A DNA stretch of 63,398 nt from Fen-330 sp050008465 (GTDB lineage: Bacteria > Acidobacteriota > Terriglobia > Bryobacterales > Bryobacteraceae), in NCBI GenBank assembly GCA_050008465.1, contig JBEKMO010000023.1, positions 1 through 63,398 on the forward strand, read 5' to 3'. The position numbers and the translations under genes are program-made. How positions within the stretch are numbered: position 1 is the first letter of the stretch; each line of letters opens with the position of its first letter. Positions 1 to 7,466 of the stretch are shown in pieces. The notes under the pieces are model-generated. The model ran no database searches, was not told where the DNA came from, and saw only the letters and a program-made list of their open reading frames with translations.

Positions 1-530
1 ACGACAAACCATGTCGGAAATCCGCGGGACTGAGGATTCCCGATTGGGTTGTCGTTAGAACCATTCCAGCGCATCGCTAAGACTGGCTTGTTGTCCCACC
101 GTCCGAGTGCGAGAGCACTATCTTCCTCGGAACCTTCATCGAGCACGGCAACCAGAACCCAGTGGCGCTTAGGTGAGAGCACATCTTTGGGCCTTATGTA
201 TGTTATCATAGTACTACTATACGTAATGTCGGGAGTCCTGTCAACTGGTAATCTTGGGGGTACTTTGGGGCCAACTTCCATCGGCTCCAGCGGGCTGATC
301 GCTGCGCGCCTTTCGGTTGCGGCACGAAAACTCGGCGATCCACCTCGCCGACTTCTCGCTAAAGCACGCTGGTAGGAACGGACAGTCCCAAACCTGCCGA
401 GATGGCTGTTTTCGACGATTCCTCTCGTGTAACGCCGCGGCGTTCAGGATTTGATTCCTGCCCCGAACCTTCCTCACATGCCCAATCCTCGTTGGCCGCG
501 TGAGTTGACACTTGGGAACCCAAGCGCCCC
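1..530. other. Left-edge segment without a recognisable gene
   Basis: Short open frames exist on both strands (for example 49-375 and 241-477), but none has a ribosome binding site, a recognisable motif or Solibacter-like composition. The stretch around 190-235 is AT-richer than its surroundings. I see no RNA gene or mobile-element end here. It lies downstream of kdsD, which ends at 531 on the minus strand. Confidence 0.5.
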
Positions 531-1511
531 CTACCGCCCGTGATAAATGTCGTGCAAGCGCAGCAGGCCCAGGCAGCGGCGGGTCGCTGGATCGACTACC
601 GGCAGCACGGAAATCTGCGAGGGGCGGTCTTCCATCAGGCGCAGGGCCTCGTGCAGCCGGGCGTCGGGCGCGATGGTCACCGGCCTTGCGGTCATGATGT
701 CGGCGGCCTTCAACAACCGGATGTCGTCGTGCGCCTGGAGCGCGCGGCGCAGGTCGCCGTCGGTCACGATGCCCAGCAGACAGCTGTCCTCGCCGATCAC
801 GCAGGCGGCGCCGAGCGGCCGCGCACTCATGGCGATCACCACCTGCTTCACCGGGTCCAGCGGCCCGGCCCAGGCCGCCTGGTCTCCGCCGTGCATCACC
901 TCCCGGACGGTCAGGGCAAGGTTCTGGCCAAGCTGTCCCGCCGGGTGGTACATCGCAAATTCCTCGGGCGTGAACCGCCGCTCCCGCATCACGGTAACCG
1001 CCAGCGCATCGCCCAGGGCCATGGCCACGGCCGCGCTCGAGGTCGGCGCCAGATTGTGCGCGTCCGCCTCGGCGCGCACCGAGGCATCCAGCAGGATGTC
1101 CATCTCGGCGGCCAGCGGCGAGTTGGGATTGCCCAGAATGCCGATCAGCGGAGACCGGAAGTCGCGCAGCACGCGGACCAGGCGCAGCAACTCGACGGTC
1201 GTGCCGCTTTTGGAAATCATGATGGTCGGGTCTTCCGGCGCATAGACTCCCAAATCGCCGTGCACGGCCTCGGCGGGATGCAGAAACACCGCCGGGGTGC
1301 CGGTCGAGGAAAAGGTCGAGACGATCTTCTGGCCCACGCGGCCGGACTTGCCGATCCCGGTCACCACGACCTTGCCGCTATGGCCCACAATGACTCCGAC
1401 GGCGCGGGTGAACTGGGAATCCAGGCGGCGCGCCGCGGTGGAGATGGCCTCGGCCTCGGCCTCCATGGCGCCGCGGCCGATCGAGAGCCAGTCGGATTCG
1501 CTGGACTGCAT
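531..1511 (-). CDS. kdsD: D-arabinose-5-phosphate isomerase (KpsF/GutQ family)
   Basis: Interconverts D-ribulose 5-phosphate and D-arabinose 5-phosphate, the first step towards Kdo for lipopolysaccharide. The 326-residue protein has the family layout: an N-terminal SIS sugar-isomerase domain (about 35-175) with GIGKSG at 52-57 and SKSGTT at 100-105, then two CBS domains (about 205-326). Length is typical. It is transcribed away from the lyase operon that starts at 1571. The ATG at 1511 lies 6 nt after a TATCTT hexamer, so the message may be leaderless. Function by family is firm; GutQ-like paralogues cannot be excluded. Confidence 0.93.
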   Translation of the reverse strand: MQSSESDWLSIGRGAMEAEAEAISTAARRLDSQFTRAVGVIVGHSGKVVVTGIGKSGRVGQKIVSTFSSTGTPAVFLHPAEAVHGDLGVYAPEDPTIMISKSGTTVELLRLVRVLRDFRSPLIGILGNPNSPLAAEMDILLDASVRAEADAHNLAPTSSAAVAMALGDALAVTVMRERRFTPEEFAMYHPAGQLGQNLALTVREVMHGGDQAAWAGPLDPVKQVVIAMSARPLGAACVIGEDSCLLGIVTDGDLRRALQAHDDIRLLKAADIMTARPVTIAPDARLHEALRLMEDRPSQISVLPVVDPATRRCLGLLRLHDIYHGR

Positions 1512-1517
1512 TCTCTT

Positions 1518-1523
1518 AAGATA
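1518..1523 (-). promoter_or_regulatory. Candidate -10 of kdsD (leaderless)
   Basis: TATCTT on the minus strand ends 6 nt before the kdsD ATG. Transcription would begin at or next to the start codon. It matches four of six consensus positions, and no convincing -35 is visible. Confidence 0.4.
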
Positions 1524-1570
1524 CCCGCTGCCGGAGCCGGCTGTATTACCATAGTGAGCCGGGGGAGATT

Positions 1571-2497
1571 ATGGGAGGCAAGAGTGCATCCATTCTGCGA
1601 GGCAAACTGGCGCAGCGGCGCGCGCTGGTGGTGCCCGGTTGTCACGACGCGCTGAGCGCCCGCGTCATCGAGGCCGCGGGATTCGAGGCTGTCCAGGTCA
1701 GCGGCTTTGGCCTGGCGGGCAGCCTGCTGGGCAAACCCGACGTCGGCCTGGTCGAGATGAAGGACGTCCTCGATCGCACTTGGGACATCGTGCGCGCCTG
1801 CGGTATTCCCGTGATGGCCGATATCGATACCGGCGGCGGGAATGCTCTCAACGCCGCGGCGATCACCGAGAAGCTGATCGGCATGGGGGTGGCGGGCGTC
1901 AATATCGAAGACCAGGTGTTCCCGAAACGCTGCGGCCACATGGAGGGCAAGCAGGTGATCGGCGCCGAGGAGATGGCGGGAAAGGTCCGCGCCATGGCCG
2001 CGGCCCGAAAGCGCCTGGGCATGGATCTGGTCATCAACGCGCGCACCGACGCCTGCGCCATTTACGGCCTCAAGGAAGCCATTCGCCGCGCCAACATGTA
2101 TCTCCAAAGCGGCGCGGACATCGCCTTCATCGACGGCATACGCACCCGCGCCGACATCGAGCGCGCGGTCCGGGAGGTCAAGGGGCTGCTCTCGGTGAAC
2201 CTGATGGACGCGGTGAGCGGAGTCAAAACGGAACTGGTTCCGATTCCCGAGCTGGCCCAAATGGGCGTGGCGCGGGTCAGCATCCCGGTGGCCTCGATTC
2301 TGGTGGCGCATCGCGCGCTGAAACGGTTCTTCGACGCGCTGCACGCCTCTCCGACCGGATTGCTCGATGGCCAGACCGAATGGCTCTCCTCCTTCGCCGA
2401 GTACACCGAGTTCGTCGGCCTGAAGGAATACCGGCGCCAGGAGGATGAATTCCTGCCTCGCGCCACGATCGAAGAGAAATACGCCGTGCAGACGTAA
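1571..2497 (+). CDS. Isocitrate lyase/PEP mutase family C-C lyase (methylisocitrate/dimethylmalate lyase-like)
   Basis: The 308-residue protein is a member of the isocitrate lyase/PEP mutase superfamily. It carries the metal-binding ADIDTG segment (83-88) and the lyase signature KRCGH (119-123), with the catalytic cysteine at 121. PEP mutases carry a different loop, so a retro-aldol lyase is expected: a 2-hydroxy-dicarboxylate cleaved to pyruvate or glyoxylate plus a second acid. Candidates are 2-methylisocitrate or 2,3-dimethylmalate lyase. It is followed 23 nt later by an aconitase-type hydro-lyase, an arrangement recalling dimethylmaleate hydratase plus dimethylmalate lyase of nicotinate fermentation. 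A GGGGGAG ribosome site precedes the ATG. The exact substrate is unknown. Confidence 0.85.
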   Translation: MGGKSASILRGKLAQRRALVVPGCHDALSARVIEAAGFEAVQVSGFGLAGSLLGKPDVGLVEMKDVLDRTWDIVRACGIPVMADIDTGGGNALNAAAITEKLIGMGVAGVNIEDQVFPKRCGHMEGKQVIGAEEMAGKVRAMAAARKRLGMDLVINARTDACAIYGLKEAIRRANMYLQSGADIAFIDGIRTRADIERAVREVKGLLSVNLMDAVSGVKTELVPIPELAQMGVARVSIPVASILVAHRALKRFFDALHASPTGLLDGQTEWLSSFAEYTEFVGLKEYRRQEDEFLPRATIEEKYAVQT

Positions 2498-2520
2498 CTT
2501 TTCAACCCAGGAGGCGACCC

Positions 2521-3810
2521 ATGGGCTTGACCCTAGCCGAAAAGATCCTGGCTCGAGCGTCCGGGCGGGAGACGGTAGCGCCGGACGAAATCGTGGTGGC
2601 GTCCATCGATCTGGCGATGTCGCACGAGAACGCCGACCTGGTCCGCAAGAGTTTCCAGGAGATCGGCGCCGGCCGCGTGTGGGATCCCGAGCGCATCGTC
2701 ATCATCCTGGATCACCGCGTGCCGGCGGAATCCGAGATTACCGCCACCACGCACAAAGCGATCCGCGCGTTCGTCGAGGCCCAGCGCATCCGCCACTTCT
2801 ACGATGTGGGCCGCGGCGGCATTTGCCACCAGGTGCTCGCCGAGCGCGGGCACGTGCTGCCGGGCATGGTGGTGGTGGGGACCGATTCGCACACTACCAC
2901 GCACGGGGCTTTCGGCGCCTTCGCCACCGGCATCGGCGCCACCGAAATGGCGGGCGTGTGGACCGAGGGCCGTCTGTGGTTCAAAGTGCCATCCACGCTG
3001 CGCATCGAGGTGAGTGGAGACCTGGCGCCCTGGGTCTCGGCCAAGGACCTTATTCTCTACATCATCGGCCAACTGGGCGCCGATGGCGCCGACTATCGCG
3101 CGGTGGAGTTCGACGGCCCGGTGATTCGCGACATGACCGTCGCCTCGCGCATGGTGCTGGCGAACCTGGCCATGGAGATGGGCGCCAAAGTCGCCTTCAC
3201 TCCCGTGGACGAGGAGCTGCTGGAATACCTGTCCGAACACACCGGAAGCGAGATCCCGCTGAGCCTGTCGTTCGAGCCCGATGCCGATGCGGACTACGAA
3301 CGGCTGATCTCGATCGACGCCGGAAAGGAGATTCCGGAGCCGATGGTGGCCTGCCCGCACCGGGTAGATCACGTGCGCCCGGTTTCCGAATTGACCGATG
3401 TACGGGTGAACCAAGCGGTGCTGGGCAGTTGCACCAACGGCCGCCTGGAGGACCTGGAACTGGCGGCGCGCGTGATTTCCACTCATCGGGTGCATCCGCA
3501 CACCAGGCTGCTGGTCATTCCCGCCTCGCAGCAGGTCTACCTCGACGCGATCCGCCTGGGCTATCTCCAGAAGCTGGTGGCCGCGGGCGCGATGGTGAAC
3601 CCGCCGGGCTGCGGCCCCTGCGTGGGCGTGCATCAGGGCATCCTGGCCGCCGGCGAGGTTTGCATCTCCAGCACCAACCGGAACTTCATCGGCAGGATGG
3701 GCAGCAAGGATTCCCGGGTCTACCTGGCCTCGCCGGCCGTGGTGGCGGCCTCGGCGGTGGCGGGCCACATCGCCCATCCGGCCGACATCGACAAGGAGGT
3801 GGCGGCATGA
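2521..3810 (+). CDS. Aconitase-family hydro-lyase, large subunit (LeuC/DmdA-like)
   Basis: The 429-residue protein is a short, LeuC-type aconitase homologue holding a [4Fe-4S] cluster. Cluster ligands are visible as Cys304 (GSCTNGR) and Cys364/Cys367 (PPGCGPC). The TDSHT motif lies at 121-125 and DHR at 64-66. Such subunits (re)hydrate 2-hydroxy-dicarboxylates together with a small subunit, whose gene follows with an ATGA overlap. The family includes isopropylmalate isomerase, homoaconitase and dimethylmaleate hydratase. The adjoining lyase and the absence of leuA argue against simple leucine synthesis. An AGGAGG ribosome site lies just upstream of the ATG. Confidence 0.88.
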   Translation: MGLTLAEKILARASGRETVAPDEIVVASIDLAMSHENADLVRKSFQEIGAGRVWDPERIVIILDHRVPAESEITATTHKAIRAFVEAQRIRHFYDVGRGGICHQVLAERGHVLPGMVVVGTDSHTTTHGAFGAFATGIGATEMAGVWTEGRLWFKVPSTLRIEVSGDLAPWVSAKDLILYIIGQLGADGADYRAVEFDGPVIRDMTVASRMVLANLAMEMGAKVAFTPVDEELLEYLSEHTGSEIPLSLSFEPDADADYERLISIDAGKEIPEPMVACPHRVDHVRPVSELTDVRVNQAVLGSCTNGRLEDLELAARVISTHRVHPHTRLLVIPASQQVYLDAIRLGYLQKLVAAGAMVNPPGCGPCVGVHQGILAAGEVCISSTNRNFIGRMGSKDSRVYLASPAVVAASAVAGHIAHPADIDKEVAA

Positions 3811-4319
3811 GCGCCAGCACATTGCGCCTGCGCGGAAAGGTCGCGGCGAAACTCGGGGACCACATCGACACGGACCTGATCTACCCCGGCCGCTTCCTCA
3901 ACATCACCGACCGCGAGAAGACGCCCCAGCACCTCTTCGAGCTGGTCCACCCGGAGATCCGCGAGCTGCTGCGCCCCGGCGATTTCCTGGTCGCGGGCAA
4001 GAACTTCGGCTGCGGCTCGAGCCGCGAACAGGCGACCTCGGCGATCAAGCTGGCCGGCTGCGGCGCAGTGATCGCGGCCTCCTTCGCGCGCATCTTTTTC
4101 CGCAACTCGATCAACCTGGGTTTGCCCGTGGTGGTGTCGCCCGCGGCGGCCGAACGCCTCGGACCCGGCGACGACCTGCTCGTCGATCTTGCGGCCGGCC
4201 GCATCGTCAACTTGGCCACGGAGGAGTCCTACCCCGCCGCCCCCCTCGATCCCAAGGCGGTGGAGCTGCTGGAAGCCGGGGGGCTGATACCATATCTGAA
4301 GAAGAAATACGCAGCGTGA
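3807..4319 (+). CDS. Aconitase-family hydro-lyase, small subunit (LeuD/DmdB-like)
   Basis: The 170-residue swivel-domain subunit completes the preceding hydro-lyase. It carries the family motif DHIDTDLIYPGRF near residue 18 and the substrate-binding GCGSSREQA loop at 68-76. Its ATG overlaps the large-subunit stop (ATGA), and its own stop overlaps the next gene's GTG, so the genes are translationally coupled. The start is fixed by this overlap, because the open frame extends further upstream. The substrate is presumably a methylated or chain-extended malate; the sequence does not decide which. Confidence 0.88.
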   Translation: MSASTLRLRGKVAAKLGDHIDTDLIYPGRFLNITDREKTPQHLFELVHPEIRELLRPGDFLVAGKNFGCGSSREQATSAIKLAGCGAVIAASFARIFFRNSINLGLPVVVSPAAAERLGPGDDLLVDLAAGRIVNLATEESYPAAPLDPKAVELLEAGGLIPYLKKKYAA

Positions 4320-5461
4320 GCCGGAGTCCGCATATGTATCGAATCGCCTGGTTGCCGGGAGATGGCATTGGGCCGGAAGTCTCGAATGCCGCCCGAATGG
4401 TCCTTGACGCCGTGGAGTTCCCGGCCGAGTATGTCCACGGGGACATCGGTTGGGAGTTCTGGTCCGGAGAGGGCGAGCCCCTCCCGGAGCGCACCGTTGA
4501 ACTGTTGCGCTCCACCGATTGCGCGTTCTTCGGCGCCATCACCTCCAAACCGGCGCAGGAGGCCGAGCGCGAGCTGGCGCCGCACCTCAGAGGCCGCTGC
4601 CTCTCCTACCGCAGCCCGATCGTCCGCATGCGGCAGTTGCTGGATCTGTACGTTTGCCTGCGGCCGTGCAAGGCGTTTTCCGGAAATCCGCTCAACTACC
4701 GCGAGGACCTCGACCTGGTGGTGTTCCGCGAAAACACCGAGGGCATGTATATCGGGGTCGAATTTCCCCGCGTGCCGGAGTCATTTTTTCAGGAACGGGC
4801 GATGTCTTCGATCCCGCGCGACGCCGCTCTCTCCCTCCGCAGCATCACGCGCAAAGGGAGCGAGCGCATCGTCCGGGCCGCCTTCGAGTATGCCGTGCGG
4901 AACCACCGGCGCAAGGTGACAGCCGTCCACAAGGCGAACGTGCTGCGCGCCACGTGCGGGCTGTTCCTTCAGGCCGCCCGCGAGGTGGCCGCCCAGTATC
5001 CGCAGATCGAATTCGACACCGCCAACGTGGATGCCATGTGCATGTGGCTGCTGAAGAACCCGCGCAACTACGACGTCATCGTCACCACCAACCTGTTCGG
5101 CGACATCCTGTCGGATCTTTGCGCGCAACTGGTCGGGGGCATGGGCTTCGGCTACAGCGGGAACATCGGCGACCGCTACGCGGTGTTCGAGCCCACGCAC
5201 GGCTCGGCGCCGAAGTACGCCGGCCAGAACAAGGTGAACCCGCTGGCCGCGATCCTGGCCGCCAAAATGATGCTGGAGTGGCTGGGCGAAAAGGAGAGAG
5301 CGGCCCAGATCGAGCAGGCGGTGGCCGAAGTGGTGGCGCGCGGCGCGGTGCGGACCTACGACATGGGAGGCAGTGCCACCACCACCGGCATGGCCCAGGC
5401 GGTGGTCGACGCTCTGCGGCCGGAGCTGGCCTCGAAGCTGGCCGGCGAACTGACCCGCTAA
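4316..5461 (+). CDS. Isocitrate/isopropylmalate-family beta-decarboxylating dehydrogenase
   Basis: NAD(P)-dependent oxidative decarboxylation of a 3-substituted malate to a 2-oxoacid is the family reaction. The 381-residue protein shows GDGIGPEV near the N terminus, the SYRSPIVRMRQ segment (98-108) used for substrate choice, ENTEGMYIG (139-147), the catalytic Lys in AVHKANV, the metal-binding aspartates in NLFGDILSD, and the cofactor loop HGSAPKYAG. The GTG at 4316 overlaps the previous stop; an ATG at 4334 is an alternative start. It ends a four-gene operon of lyase, hydro-lyase and dehydrogenase. The substrate-loop residues do not match classic LeuB or isocitrate dehydrogenase well enough to name the substrate. 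Confidence 0.85.
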   Translation: MSRSPHMYRIAWLPGDGIGPEVSNAARMVLDAVEFPAEYVHGDIGWEFWSGEGEPLPERTVELLRSTDCAFFGAITSKPAQEAERELAPHLRGRCLSYRSPIVRMRQLLDLYVCLRPCKAFSGNPLNYREDLDLVVFRENTEGMYIGVEFPRVPESFFQERAMSSIPRDAALSLRSITRKGSERIVRAAFEYAVRNHRRKVTAVHKANVLRATCGLFLQAAREVAAQYPQIEFDTANVDAMCMWLLKNPRNYDVIVTTNLFGDILSDLCAQLVGGMGFGYSGNIGDRYAVFEPTHGSAPKYAGQNKVNPLAAILAAKMMLEWLGEKERAAQIEQAVAEVVARGAVRTYDMGGSATTTGMAQAVVDALRPELASKLAGELTR

Positions 5462-5602
5462 CAACCACCGGCGCAAGGTGGCACGCGGCTCCGTTGCCCG
5501 GCTCATGCGGCCCGCCTTTTTCTCGCTGGAAGGATGAAGCAACATTTATGCAATATTGACGCTGTCCCTTGATTAATCGGGACTTCTTCATCTTCTTTTC
5601 TG

Positions 5603-5631
5603 TTGACTTCTCCCCGGTTCGAGCTTAAGAT
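5603..5631 (+). promoter_or_regulatory. Sigma70-type promoter of the carD-like gene
   Basis: TTGACT (5603-5608) and TAAGAT (5626-5631) are separated by 17 nt, 63 nt upstream of the CarD-family start codon. The surrounding 230 bp holds no gene. Confidence 0.55.
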
Positions 5632-5694
5632 TCTGTTTCCTAGTTCGCACCCCAGGAACTAGCAACTGCTGACTGGTGTACCAGGGTCGCGCGC

Positions 5695-6204
5695 ATGACC
5701 TTCCAGATCGGTGAAAAGGTGGTTTACCCCAACCAGGGGATCGGGACCATCGAGAACATCAGCAGCCGTTGCTTCGGAAGCCAAGTCGAGAGATTCTACC
5801 TCCTTCGCCTGACCTGCGGCAGAATGACCGTGATGGTCCCCTTCTCCCACGTCAGGGTCATCGGGCTTCGCAAGATCACCCGCAACGGCGAACTCGCGCG
5901 GGTGCTTTCCTTCCTCGCCGGCGGGACCTGCTCGTGCAGCCACGACTGGAAGAACCGCTTCAAGAAGAATTCGGAGAAGATGCGGGTCGGCGGACTGCTG
6001 GAAATCGCGGAGGTATTGAAGAGCCTGCTGCTCTTGCAAGAGGAGAAGTCTCTCTCGTTCCGGGAGAAGCGGATGCTGGACCGCGCCCGGCACATGCTGG
6101 TCACCGAGCTGTCCATCTCCCGCGGGCTGCGCGAAGCCGAAGCCGTGGACATGCTCGAGAAGGCTCTGGCGAAAACCGGCCTGGTCCTTCCGCCCGCCAA
6201 CTAG
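5695..6204 (+). CDS. CarD/CdnL-family RNA polymerase-binding transcription regulator
   Basis: CarD/CdnL proteins bind the RNA polymerase beta subunit and stabilise open complexes, typically at rRNA and growth genes. The 169-residue protein has the N-terminal CarD/TRCF Tudor-like domain (MTFQIGEKVVYPNQGIG to about residue 60) and a helical C-terminal DNA-binding half. Length fits CdnL. It stands alone, behind a promoter with TTGACT and TAAGAT boxes. A short insert with two cysteines (CSCSHDW, about 79-85) between the halves is unusual. Many neighbouring promoters lack a -35, a setting in which a CarD-type stabiliser would matter; that link is inference. Confidence 0.85.
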   Translation: MTFQIGEKVVYPNQGIGTIENISSRCFGSQVERFYLLRLTCGRMTVMVPFSHVRVIGLRKITRNGELARVLSFLAGGTCSCSHDWKNRFKKNSEKMRVGGLLEIAEVLKSLLLLQEEKSLSFREKRMLDRARHMLVTELSISRGLREAEAVDMLEKALAKTGLVLPPAN

Positions 6205-6211
6205 GCCTCGC

Positions 6212-6829
6212 CTACCGAACCAGGCTCAGCAGAAGCAGTGCCCCCTGCAAGCTCAGCAGGGACAGCCAGCGGCCCAGGTCGGAGGCGACCATGGCCACCA
6301 CCAGGAACAGGAAGCCGAACTGCGCCACTTCCCGGTAGATGACCACGGGAATGCGCAGCGCCAGGAGCAGTTTCGAGCCGTCCAGAGGGGGTACGGGCAG
6401 CAGGTTGAACAGCCCCAGGTAGAGGCTCAGGTACACGCCGCGGAAAGCATAGTCCGCCAGCGCGGGCGCCGGGCCGGCGGCGAAGCGCGTCACCACCGCC
6501 AGCAGCATCGCCAGGATGACATTGCTCGCCGGACCCGCCAGCGCTACCGCCGCCAGTCCATTCAGACCGCCACGCAGGCGGGTGGGGTCCGTCGAGACCG
6601 GCTTCCCCCAGCCCAGGAAACCCCCGCCCAGCAGGGAAGTGACGGTGGGAAGGATCACCGTCCCGAGCCAATCGACGTGCGCCAGTGGATTCAGCGTGAG
6701 CCGCCCTTCACGCCGCGGCGTGTCGTCGCCGAGCCGCGTGGCGGTCCAGGCGTGGGCGTACTCGTGCGGGGTCGTGAGCAGCCAGAACAAACTCACGTTC
6801 ACCACCGCGGCTTCCAGGTGCAGGATCAT
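6212..6829 (-). CDS. Site-2 protease family protein (peptidase M50)
   Basis: Membrane-embedded zinc metalloprotease homologue of about 205 residues with four to six hydrophobic segments. The zinc-binding HEYAH motif lies in the first membrane segment (about 22-26 from this start) and the third ligand motif PPLDG about 125 residues later. It resembles the short YwhC/Rip2-type M50 proteins, not PDZ-containing RseP. The ATG at 6829 overlaps the stop of a 24-residue membrane peptide (ATGA), which favours this start over an in-frame GTG at 6856. It converges on the CarD-family gene. Its substrate is unknown. Confidence 0.85.
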   Translation of the reverse strand: MILHLEAAVVNVSLFWLLTTPHEYAHAWTATRLGDDTPRREGRLTLNPLAHVDWLGTVILPTVTSLLGGGFLGWGKPVSTDPTRLRGGLNGLAAVALAGPASNVILAMLLAVVTRFAAGPAPALADYAFRGVYLSLYLGLFNLLPVPPLDGSKLLLALRIPVVIYREVAQFGFLFLVVAMVASDLGRWLSLLSLQGALLLLSLVR

Positions 6830-6900
6830 GGGTTTCGGCGCAGGATCAGCGCCCACAGAACCAGCAGCCCAACCACCAGCAGGCCGGCCGCGAGCGCCAT
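6826..6900 (-). CDS. 24-residue single-pass membrane peptide coupled to the M50 protease
   Basis: A complete reading frame of 24 codons starts with ATG at 6900 and stops at 6826-6828. The product begins MALAAGLLVVGLLVLW and ends LRRNP: one hydrophobic helix followed by two arginines, as in an inner-membrane anchor. Its TGA overlaps the protease ATG by the ATGA arrangement typical of translational coupling. A TACAAT hexamer ends 5 nt upstream of its ATG, suggesting a leaderless transcript. No known family is recognised. It could be a small partner of the protease or merely a coupling leader. Confidence 0.55.
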   Translation of the reverse strand: MALAAGLLVVGLLVLWALILRRNP

Positions 6901-6905
6901 CAGAC

Positions 6906-6911
6906 TATTGT
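6906..6911 (-). promoter_or_regulatory. Candidate -10 of the small-peptide/M50 operon
   Basis: TACAAT on the minus strand, 5 nt before the ATG at 6900. Five of six positions match the -10 consensus. The neighbouring GC-rich sequence has no -35. Confidence 0.45.
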
Positions 6912-7466
6912 AGCGCCCGGGCCTCCAGCCCCTTCCAGCCCGCATTTCTCACCGCGACCGTCGCGAGGCGCGATGAGAGGGCCGCAAATACAAGGCGCGC
7001 GACGGCCGACGACCGGAGGCCCGCAAACGGGCCGAGGATGGCGACCGAGCGCAACACAGTAGATGCGGCCCTATCGCGCGCCGCAGCAGGTTGCCGGTGA
7101 GAAATGAGGACTTGGGGGCCAATGTGGTTAGCGAAACAGGTAACATCCGGGCGATAAGAGTACCAGGACCAGTTCCGTGACCCGCAGACTGCCTGCGGCG
7201 GGAAATCGCGAGCAACTGCCTTAGGAGAGCGACCCGGTGCGGCCTGCCGCGCGGTCGAAACGGCAGCGTAGTACCAAGGTCAACAAATGGAATTATCCAA
7301 AGGTTGACAAAAGTACTACCTCGCCGGTCCCCGCGACCCAGGACTCCAGGGCCCAAACCCGCGTAAATGCAGGGGAGAACGCCTCGGGGAGACCGCGCAA
7401 AACGATTGATTATTCTGGAAAAACTTGTTGCGACCTTCTTATAATTGAGCGGAAGGGAATGGGCAG
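6912..7466. other. 555-bp intergenic region upstream of the giant repeat protein
   Basis: I find no supported gene here. The open frames that cross it lack ribosome sites and family features. The last part (7260-7445) is AT-richer than its surroundings and ends with TATAAT at 7440-7445, 21 nt before the ATG at 7467. GGAAGGG at 7451-7457 serves as the ribosome site. A transcription start near 7452 would leave a very short leader. Confidence 0.4.

Noticed and set aside
2521..5461. LeuC/LeuD/LeuB of leucine biosynthesis
   Set aside because: There is no leuA, and the operon begins with an isocitrate-lyase-type lyase carrying KRCGH. The substrate loop of the dehydrogenase does not clearly match LeuB. 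Left as family-level names.
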